In this document: piece after piece, positions 1 through 8,989 of the stretch
Layout: each line of letters starts with the position of its first letter
Numbering within the stretch: the stretch's first letter is position 1
NCBI GenBank assembly: GCA_965237725.1
Contig: OZ250151.1
Coordinates: forward strand, 2,294,001 to 2,358,000
DNA: 64,000 bases
Reading direction: 5' to 3'
Origin: G965237725 sp965237725
GTDB taxonomy: Bacteria > Pseudomonadota > Gammaproteobacteria > Arenicellales > Poriferihabitantaceae
Program-made: the position numbers and the translations under genes
Notes under the pieces: generated by a model
Seen by the model: only the letters and a program-made list of their open reading frames with translations
Databases searched by the model: none
What the model was told of the DNA's origin: nothing

Positions 1-311
1 GGTCAGATCGGGCAAAATCCATCCTGCTTAATCTCGAGACGGAGTCAATTCCAGTTTTGGCAAAAGAAACGAGGCGGTGTATTGACAGTGCAGGGATCAA
101 TTCTTCGAAAGTCAGGCTCCCCTCCAGGGAAAGAGTGAAACCTATAGGGGAGGTCGACAATAAAAAAACAATGGCGCCCTATAGGACTTTCAAACGAATA
201 CCCCTGGATCGGGAATACATAGAATCGTTCATCGATGGTTGTATTTCAAACAACCTGGGTAGTGGTAACGTTGCTTATTCAACGGAGCGACTTGTGGTCA
301 TCGAGCCGTAA
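1..311 (+). CDS. 3' end of an array paralog (surface-carbohydrate GT-B-like protein), cut by window edge
   Basis: The open frame runs in from the left edge (codons start at position 3) to the TAA at 309-311. It matches the C-terminal ~100 residues of the six complete paralogs that follow, including the segment reading WSDRAKSILLNLE at nucleotide level and the conserved tail EYIESFIDGCISNNLGSG ending in VVIEP. It is therefore the last part of a seventh array member whose start lies outside the window. The methionine at 57 is internal and should not be used as a start. The catalytic part is not visible. Confidence 0.85.
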   Translation, partial: SDRAKSILLNLETESIPVLAKETRRCIDSAGINSSKVRLPSRERVKPIGEVDNKKTMAPYRTFKRIPLDREYIESFIDGCISNNLGSGNVAYSTERLVVIEP

Positions 312-338
312 ATTCCGTATAGTTTGAATCTGAATTAG

Positions 339-376
339 TTGTAAATCTGAGCTATTTCTCGTATATCTTTCTATCC
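339..376 (+). promoter_or_regulatory. Candidate promoter ahead of array gene 377-1744
   Basis: The 65-bp spacer before 377 carries TTGTAA (339-344) and TATATC (362-367) separated by 17 bp, a plausible sigma-70 pair. Nearly the same spacer recurs before 4835, while the other array spacers are only about 19 bp. The predicted start of transcription would fall within a few bases of the ATG, and no Shine-Dalgarno sequence is visible, so the message could be leaderless. This is inference from pattern and conservation only. Confidence 0.4.
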
Positions 377-1744
377 ATGAAAATCAAAAATGACACGCCC
401 ACAGTGCTCCTGCCTGTCTATACGGTAACCCGGGAGTTGGATAGCAAATTGGCGATCGCTTCGGCTCTGGCTTCGATGGGATTACGATCCATTGTCGGAC
501 ACAAGGATGCATTGAGGATTGTCGCGAACAAATCGAAACGAATCACATGGCTGGGTAAAAGCCTGTTTGATAGCAGCGCAAAACGCCGTCTATGGCGCTC
601 GCTGGTTAAAAAAAAATCGGCTATTATGTTTATGATTGATGAGGGGGGAATTTTCCCGGAAAATGTGTGGGTACAACACATGCTGCAGAAACACCGGATA
701 CACCAACTTCGGGATATTCCGGTGAATACGATCTGTTTATGGGGAGAACTTCAAAAACAGGTCATTGCAAAACAGGCACCTGAATTGGCCAGTACGCTTG
801 CCGTTACCGGCTGTCCTCGGTTTGATTTATGCGGAACAAAATACAGCTGGATTGAAAGCATTGCCAATGAAACTGACTTTGCCACACATCAGCCGTATAT
901 ACTGATTTGTTCGCGATTTACCAGCATTGCCCACGCTGAAGGCATGCAAATTCAATTCACGAGGAAAGTAAATCCAAATATTTGGCCAAATGATATGAGC
1001 CTACAGGATATATCAGAGCTGTGGTATACCAGCTGGCAAAGAGACGTTCATGATTTCGCTGATTTTGTCGTTGCAGTGAAAGAAATTGCCAAAGCCCATC
1101 CGGATTACACCATTGTTCTGCGTCCCCATCCCAGCGAGAGCTTGGGCTTTTATAAAGAGGCCCTGAAGCCCTTTAAAAATATCGAAGTAATCCGGTCCGG
1201 AAGTGTGCTGGGCTGGATTCGCTCGGCCGAGGTGGTGGTCCATACCAATTGTACGACCGGCGTAGAAGCGATTCTGGCCGGACGACCGACCATAAACTTT
1301 TTACCCGATACCGTACCCAGAAAAAACCTTGATAAGGAAGTTTCAAGAGAAGCTGGTATTGTCACAAGATCGATTGAAGAGACCGTTGAGCAGGTATCTG
1401 AGATAGTGAACGGTGGTGACTTTTCTCAGGCCTGGTCAGATCGGGCAAAATCCATCCTGCTTAATCTCGAGACGGAGTCAATTCCAGTGTTGGCAAAAGA
1501 AACCAGGAGATGCATTGACAGTGCAGGCATTGATTCTTCGAAAGTCAGGCTCCCCTCCAGGGAAAGAGCGAAACCTATAGGGGAGGTCGACAATAAAAAA
1601 ACAATGGTGCCCTATAGGACTTTCAAACAAATACCCCTGGATCGGGAATACATAGAATCGTTCATCGATGGCTGTATTTCAAATAACCTGGGCAGTGGTC
1701 ACGTTAGTTATTCAACGGAGCGACTTGTGGTCATCGAGCCGTAA
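377..1744 (+). CDS. Array paralog 1: surface-carbohydrate biosynthesis GT-B-like protein
   Basis: The 455-residue protein has the hallmarks of CDP-glycerol glycerophosphotransferase/polysialyltransferase-like 'surface carbohydrate biosynthesis' proteins: LRPHPSE at 248-254 and VHTNCTTGVEAILAGRP at 288-303. In GT-B enzymes of this kind these motifs line the nucleotide-sugar or CDP-polyol site. No signal peptide or membrane segment is seen, so it is probably cytoplasmic. It differs from its siblings mainly at residues 63-80 (LFDSSAKRRLWRSLVKKK), around 193-207 and around 398-418. The ATG at 377 is chosen because every array member starts with a similar M-(K/N/I)-(I/L/M)-(K/Q)-N-D sequence after a conserved CTATCC. 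The exact sugar or phosphopolyol donor cannot be read from the sequence. Confidence 0.75.
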   Translation: MKIKNDTPTVLLPVYTVTRELDSKLAIASALASMGLRSIVGHKDALRIVANKSKRITWLGKSLFDSSAKRRLWRSLVKKKSAIMFMIDEGGIFPENVWVQHMLQKHRIHQLRDIPVNTICLWGELQKQVIAKQAPELASTLAVTGCPRFDLCGTKYSWIESIANETDFATHQPYILICSRFTSIAHAEGMQIQFTRKVNPNIWPNDMSLQDISELWYTSWQRDVHDFADFVVAVKEIAKAHPDYTIVLRPHPSESLGFYKEALKPFKNIEVIRSGSVLGWIRSAEVVVHTNCTTGVEAILAGRPTINFLPDTVPRKNLDKEVSREAGIVTRSIEETVEQVSEIVNGGDFSQAWSDRAKSILLNLETESIPVLAKETRRCIDSAGIDSSKVRLPSRERAKPIGEVDNKKTMVPYRTFKQIPLDREYIESFIDGCISNNLGSGHVSYSTERLVVIEP

Positions 1745-1763
1745 TTCAGATTTCCTTCTATCC

Positions 1764-3128
1764 ATGAAAATAAAAAATGACATGCCCACAGTGCTCCTGC
1801 CTATCGAAACGGTAACCCGGGAGTTGGATAGCAAATTGGCGATCGCTTCGGCTCTGGCTTCGATGGGATTACGATCCATTGTCGGACACAAGGATGCAAT
1901 GAAGATTGTCGCGAACAAATCGAAGCGAATCATATGGCAGGGTAAAAGCCTGTTAGCGGGCGTCCCAACACGCAGTCTATGGCGCTCGCTGGCTAAAAAA
2001 AATTCGGCTATTATGTTTATGATTGATGAAGGGGGTATTTTCCCGGAAAATGTGTGGGTACAATACATGCTGCAGAAACACTGGATACACCAAATTCGGG
2101 ATATTCCGGTGAATACGGTCTGTTTATGGGGCGCACTTCAAAAACAGGTCATTGCTAAACAGGCCCCTGAGCTCGGTAATGCTCTCGCCGTTACCGGATG
2201 TCCTCGATTTGATTTATGCGGAACAAATTACAGCTGGATTGAAAGCGCTGCCAATGAAACTATCCATTCCACACATCAGCCGTATATCCTGATGTGTTCG
2301 CGGTTTAACAGCATTGCCCACGCTGAAGGCATGCAAATTCCTTTCACCAAGATGTTAAAACCAAATAAATGGCCAAATATGAGCCTGCAGGATGTGTCAG
2401 AGCTGTGGTACACCAGCTGGCAACGAGACGTTCATGATTTCGCTGATTTTGTCGTTGCAGTGAAAGAAATTGCCAAAACCAATCCAGATTACACCATTGT
2501 TCTACGCCCCCATCCCAGTGAGAGTCTGGATTTTTATAAAGAGGCCCTGAAGCCCTTTAAAAACATCAAAGTAATTCGATCCGGCAGTGTGCTGGGCTGG
2601 ATTCGTTCGGCCGAGGTGATGGTACATACCAATTGTACGACCGGCGTAGAAGCGATTCTTGCCGGACGGCCCACCATCAACTTTTTACCCGATACCGTAC
2701 CCAGAGAAAACCTTGACAAGGCCGTTTCCAGGGAGGCTGGCATGGTCACGCGGTCGATTGAAGAGACCGTCGAACGGGTATCTGAGATTGTTAACGGTGG
2801 TGATTTTTCCCAGGCCTGGTCGGATCGGGCAAAGTCCATCCTGCTTAATCTCGAGACGGATTCAATTCCAGTGTTGGCAAACGAAACCCGGAGATGCATT
2901 GACAGTGCAGGCATTGATTCTTCGACAGTCAAGCTCCCTTCCAGGGAAAGAGCGAAACCTATAGGGGAGGTCACGAACATAAATACCATGATGCCCACTA
3001 CTACTGCCAAACGGATACCCCTGGACCGGGAATACATAGAGTCGTTCATCGATGGTTGTATTTCAAACAACCTGGGTAGTGGTCACGTTAGTTATTCAAC
3101 GGAGCGACTTGTGGTCATCGAGCCGTAA
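1764..3128 (+). CDS. Array paralog 2: surface-carbohydrate biosynthesis GT-B-like protein
   Basis: This 454-residue sibling begins 19 bp after the previous stop. The open frame extends upstream to 1668 inside the preceding gene, but the paralog alignment fixes the start at the ATG at 1764. Variable segment 1 reads LLAGVPTRSLWRSLAKKN. Segment 2 is one residue shorter than in paralog 1 (FTKMLKPNKWPNMS). Segment 3 reads RAKPIGEVTNINTMMPTT. The RPHPSE and TTGVEA motifs are intact. The tight spacing suggests co-transcription with its neighbours. Confidence 0.75.
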   Translation: MKIKNDMPTVLLPIETVTRELDSKLAIASALASMGLRSIVGHKDAMKIVANKSKRIIWQGKSLLAGVPTRSLWRSLAKKNSAIMFMIDEGGIFPENVWVQYMLQKHWIHQIRDIPVNTVCLWGALQKQVIAKQAPELGNALAVTGCPRFDLCGTNYSWIESAANETIHSTHQPYILMCSRFNSIAHAEGMQIPFTKMLKPNKWPNMSLQDVSELWYTSWQRDVHDFADFVVAVKEIAKTNPDYTIVLRPHPSESLDFYKEALKPFKNIKVIRSGSVLGWIRSAEVMVHTNCTTGVEAILAGRPTINFLPDTVPRENLDKAVSREAGMVTRSIEETVERVSEIVNGGDFSQAWSDRAKSILLNLETDSIPVLANETRRCIDSAGIDSSTVKLPSRERAKPIGEVTNINTMMPTTTAKRIPLDREYIESFIDGCISNNLGSGHVSYSTERLVVIEP

Positions 3129-3147
3129 ATCAGATTTCCTTCTATCC

Positions 3148-4515
3148 ATGAATATCCAAAATGACACACCCACAGTGCTCCTGCCTGTCTATACGGTAAC
3201 CCGGGAGTTGGATAGCAAATTGGCGATCGCTTCGGCTCTGGCTTCCATGGGATTACGATCCATTGTCGGACACAAAGATGCATTGAGGATTGTCGCGAAC
3301 AGATCGAAACGAATCACATGGCAGGGTAAAAGCCTGTTTTCGTTCAAGTCAAAACACGGTCTATGGCGCCCGCTGGCTAAAAATGAATCGGCCATTATGT
3401 TTATGGAAGAGGAAGGGGGTATTTTCCCGGAAAATGTGTGGATTCAAGACATGCTGCAGAAACACTGGATACACCAACTTCGGGATATTCCGGTGAATAC
3501 GATCTGTTTATGGGGAGAACTTCAAAAACAGGTCATTGCAAAGCAGGCACCTGAATTGGCCAGTACGCTTGCCGTTACCGGCTGTCCTCGATTTGATTTA
3601 TACGGCGCCCATTACAGCTGGATTGAAAGCGCTGCCAATGAAACTATCCATTCCACACATCAGCCGTATATCCTGATTTGTTCGCGATTTACCAGCATTG
3701 CCCACGCTGAAGGCATTCGAATTCCTTTCAAGCGGAAAGTAAATCCAAATAAATGGCCAAAGGACATGAGCCGGCAGGATATATCAGAGCTGTGGTACAC
3801 CAGCTGGCAACGAGACGTTCATGATTTCGCTGATTTTGTGGTTGCAGTGAAAGAAATTGCCAAAACCAATCCAGATTACACCATTGTTCTACGCCCCCAT
3901 CCCAGTGAGAGCCTGGGCTTTTATAAAGAGGCCCTGAAGCCCTTTAAGAATATCCAAGTCATTCGGTCCGGCAGTGTGCTGGGCTGGATTCGTTCAGCCG
4001 AGGTGGTGGTACATACCAATTGTACGACCGGCGTAGAAGCGATTCTTGCCGGACGGCCCACCATCAACTTTTTACCCGATACCGTACCCAGAGAAAACCT
4101 TGACAAGGCCGTTTCCAGGGAGGCTGGCATGGTCACGCGGTCGATTGAAGAGACCGTCGAACGGGTATCTGAGATTGTTAACGGTGGTGATTTTCCCCAG
4201 GTCTGGTCGGATCGGGCAAAGTCCATCCTGCTTAATCTCGAGACGGATTCAATTCCAGTGTTGGCAAAAGAAACCCGGCGATGTATTGACAGTGCAGGGA
4301 TCAATTCTTCGACAGTTAGGCTCCCCTCCAGAGAAAGTGTGAAACCGATAGGAAAGGTCGACAATAAAAAAACTATGGCGCCATATATTGCTTCCAAACG
4401 AATACCTCTGGAGCGGGAATATATAGAATCATTCATCGATGGTTGTATTTCAAACAACCTGGGTAGTGGTCACGTTAGTTATTCAACGGAGCGACTTGTG
4501 GTCATCGAGCCGTAA
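3148..4515 (+). CDS. Array paralog 3: surface-carbohydrate biosynthesis GT-B-like protein
   Basis: This 455-residue sibling starts at 3148 (MNIQNDTPTV) by alignment to the other members; an in-frame extension back to 3052 lies in the preceding gene and is rejected. Variable segment 1 is LFSFKSKHGLWRPLAKNE, segment 2 FKRKVNPNKWPKDMS and segment 3 SVKPIGKVDNKKTMAPYI. The middle to late part of the gene is almost identical in DNA to paralogs 2 and 4, which points to recent gene conversion or duplication. It is the last member before a 319-bp interruption that holds a fragment of another gene. Confidence 0.75.
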   Translation: MNIQNDTPTVLLPVYTVTRELDSKLAIASALASMGLRSIVGHKDALRIVANRSKRITWQGKSLFSFKSKHGLWRPLAKNESAIMFMEEEGGIFPENVWIQDMLQKHWIHQLRDIPVNTICLWGELQKQVIAKQAPELASTLAVTGCPRFDLYGAHYSWIESAANETIHSTHQPYILICSRFTSIAHAEGIRIPFKRKVNPNKWPKDMSRQDISELWYTSWQRDVHDFADFVVAVKEIAKTNPDYTIVLRPHPSESLGFYKEALKPFKNIQVIRSGSVLGWIRSAEVVVHTNCTTGVEAILAGRPTINFLPDTVPRENLDKAVSREAGMVTRSIEETVERVSEIVNGGDFPQVWSDRAKSILLNLETDSIPVLAKETRRCIDSAGINSSTVRLPSRESVKPIGKVDNKKTMAPYIASKRIPLEREYIESFIDGCISNNLGSGHVSYSTERLVVIEP

Positions 4516-4531
4516 ATTATAGAGAGTGTTT

Positions 4532-4760
4532 CACTCCCTGTTCAGAGAATAATTTATAAGCATAGAGTCACCAAAAGACTCCCGATGACCACCCCAACCG
4601 ATTTGGCGCAGCATAAACGTGTTATAAGTCTAGAGTCATATACCCCATATCAAAACGTGGACCGTATCTAGACCAATGTCCGTTTTGAGTGGTGGATTCA
4701 ACTGATGTCTGCAATACTTTATCTTAAATTGTTTGGATGGAGTAAAGAAACGTAAGGAAA
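4532..4760 (-). pseudogene. Fragment of the GT8-like gene 8990-9832 plus its upstream flank, inside the array
   Basis: Bases 4532-4655 are a diverged copy of about 9547-9667, the middle of the minus-strand GT8-like gene. Bases 4656-4760 then match about 10021-10120, the region upstream of that gene. The roughly 355 bp between these two blocks in the complete locus is missing here, so this is an internally deleted remnant. It shows that the array once duplicated together with its downstream neighbour. No intact reading frame for the glycosyltransferase remains. Confidence 0.7.
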
Positions 4761-4797
4761 CAGAGACTCGTTTCAACATAGTTTGAGCCTGAATTTG

Positions 4798-4834
4798 CTG
4801 TAAATCTGGCCATTTTTCGTATATCTTTCTATCC
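4798..4834 (+). promoter_or_regulatory. Candidate promoter ahead of array gene 4835-6202
   Basis: The ~55 bp before 4835 repeat the spacer seen before 377: CTGTAA (4798-4803), 16 bp, then TATATC (4820-4825), followed by the conserved CTTTCTATCC and ATG. The recurrence at the first gene after the interruption supports a second transcription start for the array. No Shine-Dalgarno is evident. Confidence 0.35.
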
Positions 4835-6202
4835 ATGAAAATGAAAAATGACACACCCACAGTGATCCTGCCTGTCGAAACGATAACCCGGGAGCTGGAT
4901 AGCAAATTGGCGATCGCTTCGGCCCTGGCTTCGATGGGATTACAATCCATTGTCGGACACAAGGATGCATTGACGGTTGTCGGGAACAGATCGAAACGAA
5001 TCACATGGCAGGGTAAGGGCCTGTTTGCTGACGATCCAAAACACGGTCTATGGCGTCCGCTGTCTAAAAATAAATCGGCTGCTATGTTTATGCATGATGA
5101 AGGGGGGATTTTCCCGGAAAATGTGTGGGTAGATAACATGCTGCAGAAACACCGGATACACCAACTTCGGGATATTTCGGTGAATACGGTCTGTTTATGG
5201 GGCGCACTTCAAAAACAGGTCATTGCTAAACAGGCACCTGAATTGGCCAGTACGCTTGCCGTTACCGGCTGTCCTCGATTTGATTTATGCGGAACAAATT
5301 ACAGCTGGATTGAAAGCGCTGCCAATGAAACTATCCATTCTACACATCAGCCGTACATCCTGATGTGTTCCCGATTTACCAGCATTGCCCACGATGAAAG
5401 CATTCAAAATCCTTTCACGAGGAAAGTAAATCCCAATATTTGGCCAAAAGCGATGAGCCTGCAGGATGTGTCAGAGCTGTGGTACACCAGCTGGCAACGA
5501 GACGTTCATGATTTCGCTGATTTTGTGGTTGCAGTGAAAGAAATTGCCAAAACCAATCCAGATTACACCATTGTTCTACGCCCCCATCCCAGTGAGAGCC
5601 TGGATTTTTATAAAGAGGCCCTGAAGCCCTTTAAGAATATCCAAGTCATTCGGTCCGGCAGTGTGCTGGGCTGGATTCGTTCAGCCGAGGTGGTGGTACA
5701 TACCAATTGTACGACCGGCGTAGAAGCGATTCTTGCCGGACGGCCCACCATCAACTTTTTACCCGATACCGTACCCAGAGAAAACCTGGACAAGGCGGTT
5801 TCCAGGGAGGCTGGCATGGTCACGCGGTCGATTGAAGAGACCGTCGAACGGGTATCTGAGATTGTTAACGGTGGTGATTTTCCCCAGGTCTGGTCGGATC
5901 GGGCAAAATCCATCCTGCTGAATCTCGAGACGGATTCAATTCCAGTGTTGGCAAAAGAAACCAGGAGATGCATTGACAGTGCAGGCATCACGGCTTCGAA
6001 AGTGACATTGCCCTCCAGAGAAAGTGTGAAACCGACAGGGAAGGTCGATAATAAAAAAACTTTGTCACCCTATACTGCTTCCAAACGAATACCTCTGGAG
6101 CGGGAATATATAGAATCATTCATCGATGGCTGTATTTCCAACAACCTGGGCAGTGGTAAGGTTGGTTATTCAACGGAGAGATTGGTGGTCATCGAGCCGT
6201 AA
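4835..6202 (+). CDS. Array paralog 4: surface-carbohydrate biosynthesis GT-B-like protein
   Basis: This 455-residue member opens the second block of the array after the gene fragment. Variable segment 1 is LFADDPKHGLWRPLSKNK, segment 2 FTRKVNPNIWPKAMS and segment 3 SVKPTGKVDNKKTLSPYT. Other substitutions include AHDESIQ in place of AHAEGMQ. Catalytic-type motifs RPHPSE and TTGVEA are unchanged. From about residue 215 to 385 the DNA is nearly the same as paralog 3, while the first third is more distinct, giving a mosaic appearance. Confidence 0.75.
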   Translation: MKMKNDTPTVILPVETITRELDSKLAIASALASMGLQSIVGHKDALTVVGNRSKRITWQGKGLFADDPKHGLWRPLSKNKSAAMFMHDEGGIFPENVWVDNMLQKHRIHQLRDISVNTVCLWGALQKQVIAKQAPELASTLAVTGCPRFDLCGTNYSWIESAANETIHSTHQPYILMCSRFTSIAHDESIQNPFTRKVNPNIWPKAMSLQDVSELWYTSWQRDVHDFADFVVAVKEIAKTNPDYTIVLRPHPSESLDFYKEALKPFKNIQVIRSGSVLGWIRSAEVVVHTNCTTGVEAILAGRPTINFLPDTVPRENLDKAVSREAGMVTRSIEETVERVSEIVNGGDFPQVWSDRAKSILLNLETDSIPVLAKETRRCIDSAGITASKVTLPSRESVKPTGKVDNKKTLSPYTASKRIPLEREYIESFIDGCISNNLGSGKVGYSTERLVVIEP

Positions 6203-6221
6203 ATCATCTATCTTTCTATCC

Positions 6222-7571
6222 ATGAAAATCAAAAATGACACGCCCACAGTGATCCTACCGGTCGAAACGGTAGCCCGGGAGCTGGATAGCAAATTGGCGA
6301 TCGCTTCGGCTCTGGCTTCGATGGGATTACGATCCATTGTCGGACACAAAGATGCATTGAGGACTGTTGCGAGAAGATCCAAACGAATCACATGGCAGGG
6401 TAAAGGCCTGTTTGCGCACAACTCAAGACACGGTCTATGGCGCAAGCTGGCTAAAAATGAATCGGCCGTTATGTTTATGGAAGATGAAGGCGGGATATTC
6501 CCGGAAAATGTGTGGGTGCAAAACATGCTGCAGAAACACCGGATACACCAACTTCGGGATATTTCGGTGAATTCGATCTGTTTATGGGGAGACCTTCAAA
6601 AACAGGTCATTACAAAACTGGCACCTGAACTGGGCCGTGCTCTCGCCGTTACCGGCTGTCCTCGATTTGATTTATGCGGGACAAAATACAGCTGGATTGA
6701 AAGCGCTGCCAATGAAACTGACTTTGCCACACATCAACCATACATCCTGATTTGTTCACGATTTACCAGCGTTGCCCACAATAAGGGCATGCAATATCCA
6801 TTCAGTAATACGGTAAATCGAAGAAGATGGCCAATTGATATGAGCCTGCAGGATATATCAGAGCTGTGGTATACCAGCTGGCAAAGAGACGTTTATGATT
6901 TCGCTGATTTTGTGGTGGCAGTGAAAGAAATTGCCAAAACCAATCCAGATTACACCATTGTTCTGCGTCCCCATCCCAGCGAGAGCCTGGGCTTTTATAA
7001 AGAGGCCCTGGGTCCATTTGAAAATATCAAGGTGATTCGATCCGGCAGTGTACTGGGCTGGATTCGTTCAGCCGAGGTGGTTGTCCATACCAATTGTACG
7101 ACCGGCGTCGAAGCGATTCTTGCCGGGCGACCTGCCATCAACTTTTTACCCGATACCGTCCCCAGAAAGAACCTTGACAAGGCGGTTTCCAGGGAGGCGG
7201 GCATTATCACAAGATCCATTGAAGAGACCGTCGAACGGGTATCTGAGATGGTTAACGGTGGTGATTTTTCTCAGGCCTGGTCAGATCGGGCAAAATCCAT
7301 CCTGCTTAATCTCGAGACGGAGTCAATTCCAGTTTTGGCAAAAGAAACGAGGAGATGCATTGACAGTGCAGGCATCACGGCTTCGAAAGTCAAGCTGCCC
7401 TCCAGTAAAAGAGTGAAACCTCAAAATCCTAGGGAACCCCATAAGGCTTCCAAACGGACACCGCTGGATCGGGAATACATAGAGTCGTTCATCGATAATT
7501 GTATTTCAAACAACCTGGGTAGTGGTCACGTTAGTTATTCAACGGGGAGACTTGTGGTCATCGAGCCCTAA
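6222..7571 (+). CDS. Array paralog 5: surface-carbohydrate biosynthesis GT-B-like protein
   Basis: This 449-residue member starts at 6222, 19 bp after the previous stop; the longer frame from 6126 is out of register with the family start. Variable segment 1 is LFAHNSRHGLWRKLAKNE, segment 2 FSNTVNRRRWPIDMS, and segment 3 is shortened (RVKPQNPREPHKA). The loop after the RPHPSE motif reads EALGPFENIK instead of EALKPFKNIE. Shared LPDTVPRKNLDK and RPAINF wording groups it with paralog 6. Confidence 0.75.
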   Translation: MKIKNDTPTVILPVETVARELDSKLAIASALASMGLRSIVGHKDALRTVARRSKRITWQGKGLFAHNSRHGLWRKLAKNESAVMFMEDEGGIFPENVWVQNMLQKHRIHQLRDISVNSICLWGDLQKQVITKLAPELGRALAVTGCPRFDLCGTKYSWIESAANETDFATHQPYILICSRFTSVAHNKGMQYPFSNTVNRRRWPIDMSLQDISELWYTSWQRDVYDFADFVVAVKEIAKTNPDYTIVLRPHPSESLGFYKEALGPFENIKVIRSGSVLGWIRSAEVVVHTNCTTGVEAILAGRPAINFLPDTVPRKNLDKAVSREAGIITRSIEETVERVSEMVNGGDFSQAWSDRAKSILLNLETESIPVLAKETRRCIDSAGITASKVKLPSSKRVKPQNPREPHKASKRTPLDREYIESFIDNCISNNLGSGHVSYSTGRLVVIEP

Positions 7572-7590
7572 ATCAGATTTCTTTCTATCC

Positions 7591-8937
7591 ATGATACTCA
7601 AAAATGACACGCCCACAGTAATCCTGCCTGTCTATTCGACAACCCGGGAGTTGGATAGCAAATTGGCGACTGCTTCGGCCCTGGCTTCGATGGGATTACG
7701 ATCCATTGTCGGACACAAGGATGCATTGAGGATTGTCGCGAACAAATCGAAACGAATCACATGGCAGGGTAAAATCCTGTTTCCAAGATTCCCAAAACGC
7801 GGTCTATGTCGCCCGCTGGTTAAAAACGAATCAGCCATAATGTTAATGCATGATGAAGGGGGGATATTCCCGGAAAATGTGTGGGTACAAGACCTGCTGC
7901 AGAAGCATGAGATACACCGGATTCGGGATATTCCGGTGAATTCGGTCTGCTTGTGGGGAGAACTTCAAAAACAGGTCATCGCAGACCAGGCACCCGAACT
8001 GGGCAATGGGCTCGCCGTTACCGGCTGTCCCCGATTTGATTTATGCGGAACCCGTTACAGCTGGATTGAAAGCACTGCCAATGAAACCCACTTTTCCACC
8101 CATCAGCCGTACATCCTGATTTGTTCGCGATTTGCAAGCATCGCCCACGCTGAAGGCATTCAAATTCCTTTCATAAGGATGGTAAAGCCAAGAAGATGGC
8201 CAAATATGAGCCTGCAGGATATATCAGAGATGTGGTATACCAGTTGGCAAAGAGACGTTCATGATTTCGCTGATTTTCTCGTCGCGGTGAAGGAAATTGC
8301 CAAAGCCAATCCGGATTACACCGTTGTTCTGCGTCCCCATCCCAGCGAGGGCGTGGGCTTTTATAAAGAGGCCTTAAATCCATTTAAGAATATCAGGGTC
8401 ATTCGGTCCGGAAGTGTGCTGGGCTGGATTCGCTCGGCCGAGGTGGTGGTCCACACCAACTGTACGACCGGCGTAGAAGCGATTCTTGCCGGACGACCTG
8501 CCATCAACTTTTTGCCTGATACCGTACCCAGAAAAAACCTTGACAAGGCCGTTTCCAGGGAGGCGGGCATTATCACAAGATCCATTGAAGAGACCGTCGA
8601 ACGGGTATCTGAGATGGTTAACGGTGGTGATTTTTTTCAGGTCTGGTCGGATCGGGCCAAATCCATACTGCTTAATCTCGAGACTGATTCAATTCCAGTT
8701 TTGGCAAAAGAAACCAGGCGATGCATTGACAGTGCAGGTATCGATTCTTCGAAAGTCACGTTGCCCTCCAGAGAAAAAGCGAAACGTAAAAATACTATGA
8801 AACCCTATAGGACTGCCAAACGAATACCGCTGGATCGAGAATACATAGAGTCGTTCATCGATGGTTGTATATCAAACAACCTGGGTAGTGGTAGGGTTAG
8901 TTATTCAACGGAGAGACTTGTAGTCATCGAGCCGTAA
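7591..8937 (+). CDS. Array paralog 6: surface-carbohydrate biosynthesis GT-B-like protein (last of array)
   Basis: This 448-residue member starts at 7591 (MILKNDTPTV). It is the most distinct of the complete copies: variable segment 1 LFPRFPKRGLCRPLVKNE (Cys in place of the usual Trp), segment 2 FIRMVKPRRWPNMS, a short segment 3 KAKRKNTMKPYRT, and HPSEGVGFYK in place of HPSESLGFYK. Key motifs are retained. The array ends here; 52 bp later lies the 3' end of a minus-strand glycosyltransferase. Confidence 0.75.
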   Translation: MILKNDTPTVILPVYSTTRELDSKLATASALASMGLRSIVGHKDALRIVANKSKRITWQGKILFPRFPKRGLCRPLVKNESAIMLMHDEGGIFPENVWVQDLLQKHEIHRIRDIPVNSVCLWGELQKQVIADQAPELGNGLAVTGCPRFDLCGTRYSWIESTANETHFSTHQPYILICSRFASIAHAEGIQIPFIRMVKPRRWPNMSLQDISEMWYTSWQRDVHDFADFLVAVKEIAKANPDYTVVLRPHPSEGVGFYKEALNPFKNIRVIRSGSVLGWIRSAEVVVHTNCTTGVEAILAGRPAINFLPDTVPRKNLDKAVSREAGIITRSIEETVERVSEMVNGGDFFQVWSDRAKSILLNLETDSIPVLAKETRRCIDSAGIDSSKVTLPSREKAKRKNTMKPYRTAKRIPLDREYIESFIDGCISNNLGSGRVSYSTERLVVIEP

Positions 8938-8989
8938 ATCATAGGTAGTAGAAAAAGTTGACGGAGCGGACTTCCCCACTACTAAGTAA

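Noticed and set aside
1668..1763. Longer N-termini for array genes (also at 3052, 6126, 7522)
   Set aside because: These extensions are an out-of-frame reading of the preceding gene's 3' end and are absent in paralogs 377 and 4835. All members align from the M-x-x-K/Q-N-D start.
418..7219. Antisense open frames that recur in each array copy
   Set aside because: They recur only because the sense genes are repeated. Their products have no recognisable features and they lack ribosome sites.
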